Shown piece after piece: positions 62,277-64,000 of a stretch of DNA of 64,000 nt (positions within the stretch are counted from its first letter, which is position 1; each line of letters opens with the position of its first letter). Source of the DNA: Nocardioides sp. zg-1308 (GTDB lineage Bacteria; Actinomycetota; Actinomycetes; Propionibacteriales; Nocardioidaceae); contig NZ_JABJQY010000001.1 of assembly GCF_013155375.1 (NCBI RefSeq), positions 186,001 through 250,000 on the forward strand. Direction: 5' to 3'. The notes below the pieces were generated by a model. It was not told the origin of the DNA. It made no database searches and was given only the letters and a program-made list of their open reading frames with translations. The position numbers were made by a program, and so were the translations under genes.

Positions 62277-64000
62277 TCAGTCGCTGACGCGGGCCAGCTC
62301 GTCCTCGACCACCGACGGGTCGAGCTTGGTGAACACCGGCGTCGGCTTGGCGACCTTCGTGCCCACCACCACGGGGCGCGACTCCCACGCCGGCGTCGTG
62401 GAGTACTCGCCGGTGATGATCGAGTACGACGTGTGGCCGGCGCCGTTGTCGGGCTCGAGCTCGTCGACCTGTTCGATGCGGGGCATCGGCACGAGCTCGC
62501 CCTCACCGCCGAGGACGGCGTGCACCTTGTTGGCGGCGTGGGGCAGGAAGGGCGACAGCAACAGGTTGCAGTCGCTCACGCACTGGGCCGCGACGTGCAG
62601 GACGGTGCCGAGACGCTCGCGCTGCGACTCGTCCTTCATCTTGTAGGGCTCGGTGAGCGTCAGGTACTTGTTGACCTCCCCGACGACGCGCATCGCCTCC
62701 GCGATCGCGGCCCGGAGCCGGTGCTTCTCCACGAGCCCGCCCACGACGTCGAAGCCGTCCTGGACGGTCGTGAGCACCTGGTGGTCGACCTCCTCCAGCG
62801 GTCCGCGCGCGGGGATCTCGCCGAAGCTCTTCGCGATCATCGTCGCGGTGCGGTTGACCAGGTTGCCCCAGCCGGCGACCAGCTCGGAGTTGTTGCGGGT
62901 GACGAAGTCGGCCCACGTGAACGCGGCGTCGGAGGTCTCCGGCCCGGCGGCGCAGATGTAGTAGCGGAGCGCGTCGGGGCCGTAGCGGGCGAGGAAGTCG
63001 CCGACGTAGATGACGTTGCCGCGGCTCGTGGAGAACTGCGAGTCGCCGAAGGTGAGGAACTCGCTGGAGACCACCTCGGTGGGCAGGTTGAGCGTGCCGT
63101 AGGGACCGGGCTCGCCACCCTTGTCGCCCTTGCCGTTGTAGGCGAGCAGCTCGGCCGGCCAGATCTGGGAGTGGAAGACGATGTTGTCCTTGCCCATGAA
63201 GTAGTAGGCCTCCGCCTCCTGCTCCCCCTCGGCGGCGGGGTTCCACCACTCGCGCCACTTGTCGGGCTCGCCCGTGCGTCGGGCCCACTCGATCGAGGCC
63301 GACAGGTAGCCGATCACCGCGTCGAACCAGACGTAGAGCCGCTTGGTGGGCTGGTCCTCCCAGCCCGGCACCGGGATGCCCCAGTCGATGTCGCGGGTCA
63401 TCGCGCGCGGCCGGATCTCCTTGAGGATGTTCTGGCTGAACTTGATGACGTTGGGCCGCCAGAGGCCGGTGGCCTCGCGCTGGTCGAGCCACTCCCCCAG
63501 CGCCGCGGCCAGCGCGGGCAGGTCGAGGAACCAGTGCTGCGTGTCGCGGAACTCCGGGGTCTCACCGTTGATCTTGGACCGCGGGTCGATCAGGTCGGTG
63601 GGGTCGAGCTGGTTGCCGCAGTTGTCGCACTGGTCGCCGCGCGCGGCGCCGTACTTGCAGATCGGGCAGGTGCCCTCGATGTAGCGGTCGGGCAGCGTGC
63701 GGCCGGTCGAGGGGCTGATCGCGGTCTTCGTCGTCTCCTCGACCATGTAGCCGTTGCGGCGGCAGGTCTCGAACATCTCCTGCACGACGGCGTAGTGGTT
63801 GCCCGTCGTGGTGCGGGTGAAGAGGTCGTAGGAGAGCCCCAAGCCGCAGAGGTCGTCGACGATCACCTGGTTGTACTTGTCGACGAGCTCGCGCGCGGGC
63901 AGGCCCTCGTTGTCGGCGAGCACCAGGATCGGCGTGCCGTGCTCGTCGGTGCCGCTGACCATCAGGACGTCGTGGCCGGCCATCCGCATGTAGCGGCTGA
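62277..64000 (-). CDS. metG: Methionyl-tRNA synthetase, missing its N-terminal start
   Basis: At least 574 residues are present; the first about 35 residues with the HIGH motif lie beyond position 64000. It charges tRNA-Met for initiation and elongation. The visible part begins [21 protein letters not shown]. Two zinc knuckles are seen, [18 protein letters not shown], followed by [10 protein letters not shown] and the KMSKS-equivalent [12 protein letters not shown]. The C-terminal anticodon-binding helices are complete and there is no tRNA-binding EMAP domain. The length and knuckles match the usual actinobacterial MetG. Confidence 0.96.
   Translation of the reverse strand, partial: SRYMRMAGHDVLMVSGTDEHGTPILVLADNEGLPARELVDKYNQVIVDDLCGLGLSYDLFTRTTTGNHYAVVQEMFETCRRNGYMVEETTKTAISPSTGRTLPDRYIEGTCPICKYGAARGDQCDNCGNQLDPTDLIDPRSKINGETPEFRDTQHWFLDLPALAAALGEWLDQREATGLWRPNVIKFSQNILKEIRPRAMTRDIDWGIPVPGWEDQPTKRLYVWFDAVIGYLSASIEWARRTGEPDKWREWWNPAAEGEQEAEAYYFMGKDNIVFHSQIWPAELLAYNGKGDKGGEPGPYGTLNLPTEVVSSEFLTFGDSQFSTSRGNVIYVGDFLARYGPDALRYYICAAGPETSDAAFTWADFVTRNNSELVAGWGNLVNRTATMIAKSFGEIPARGPLEEVDHQVLTTVQDGFDVVGGLVEKHRLRAAIAEAMRVVGEVNKYLTLTEPYKMKDESQRERLGTVLHVAAQCVSDCNLLLSPFLPHAANKVHAVLGGEGELVPMPRIEQVDELEPDNGAGHTSYSIITGEYSTTPAWESRPVVVGTKVAKPTPVFTKLDPSVVEDELARVSD

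Overview
The window is a very GC-rich actinobacterial chromosome segment. Gene content and order fit the order Propionibacteriales, most likely Nocardioides or a close relative. The housekeeping backbone follows the arrangement known from mycobacteria and other actinobacteria: rpiB, nei, tig, clpP1, clpP2, clpX, valS, folC, a DUF4233 gene, ndk, the mre/rod cluster, rne, rplU, rpmA, obg, proB. I infer the organism from these families; I ran no search. Nearly all housekeeping genes are on the minus strand. There is no rRNA, insertion sequence, phage gene or cas gene.

Region 1 (1-2.7 kb): the 5' end of ligA, then a TetR regulator with palindromic operator candidates and a 14-TM drug-efflux type MFS transporter. 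Region 2 (2.7-9.6 kb): a minus-strand envelope or glycan operon (GT2, methyltransferase, flippase-like protein, two polytopic membrane proteins) whose genes are chained by short stop/start overlaps, with one divergent membrane protein. Region 3 (9.5-17.2 kb): sulfur and tRNA metabolism (MetE-core-like protein, serine hydrolase, mnmA, cysteine desulfurase), a nucleotidyltransferase, proB and obg. Region 4 (17.3-22.7 kb): rpmA, rplU, a very long RNase E/G and a DUF2344 protein.

Region 5 (22.7-36.2 kb) is an accessory surface-polysaccharide island. It holds six glycosyltransferases on either strand, a Wzx-type flippase, an OafA-type acyltransferase, a DUF2304 protein, a GT-C-like protein and a coiled-coil protein. 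It lies between the radical SAM gene (36.3-38.3 kb) and its usual partner DUF2344. Region 6 (36.3-44.3 kb) is the cell-elongation operon mreB-mreC-mreD-mrdA-rodA followed by the radical SAM gene.

Region 7 (44.3-51.1 kb) holds ndk, DUF4233, folC and a GNAT gene on the minus strand and valS on the plus strand. ValS is of the archaeal/rickettsial type. This block is flanked by two arrays of tandem long hairpins: five units with a 72-73 bp period at one end, and three units plus a remnant of a different sequence at the other. Region 8 (51-64 kb): a Lys/Ala repeat membrane protein, clpX, clpP2, clpP1 with a ClgR-like box, a divergent MarR/phosphotransferase pair with overlapping promoters, tig, tRNA-Pro, tRNA-Gly, a PP2C phosphatase, nei, rpiB, an esterase, a LURP-one protein and the metG 3' part.

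Two themes recur. Many starts lie 7-9 bases after a TANNNT box, which suggests leaderless mRNAs. Many gene junctions are GTGA or ATGA overlaps, which suggests translational coupling. The most unusual elements are the two hairpin arrays, the atypical ValS, the polysaccharide island splitting a conserved gene pair, and the overlapping regulatory promoters.
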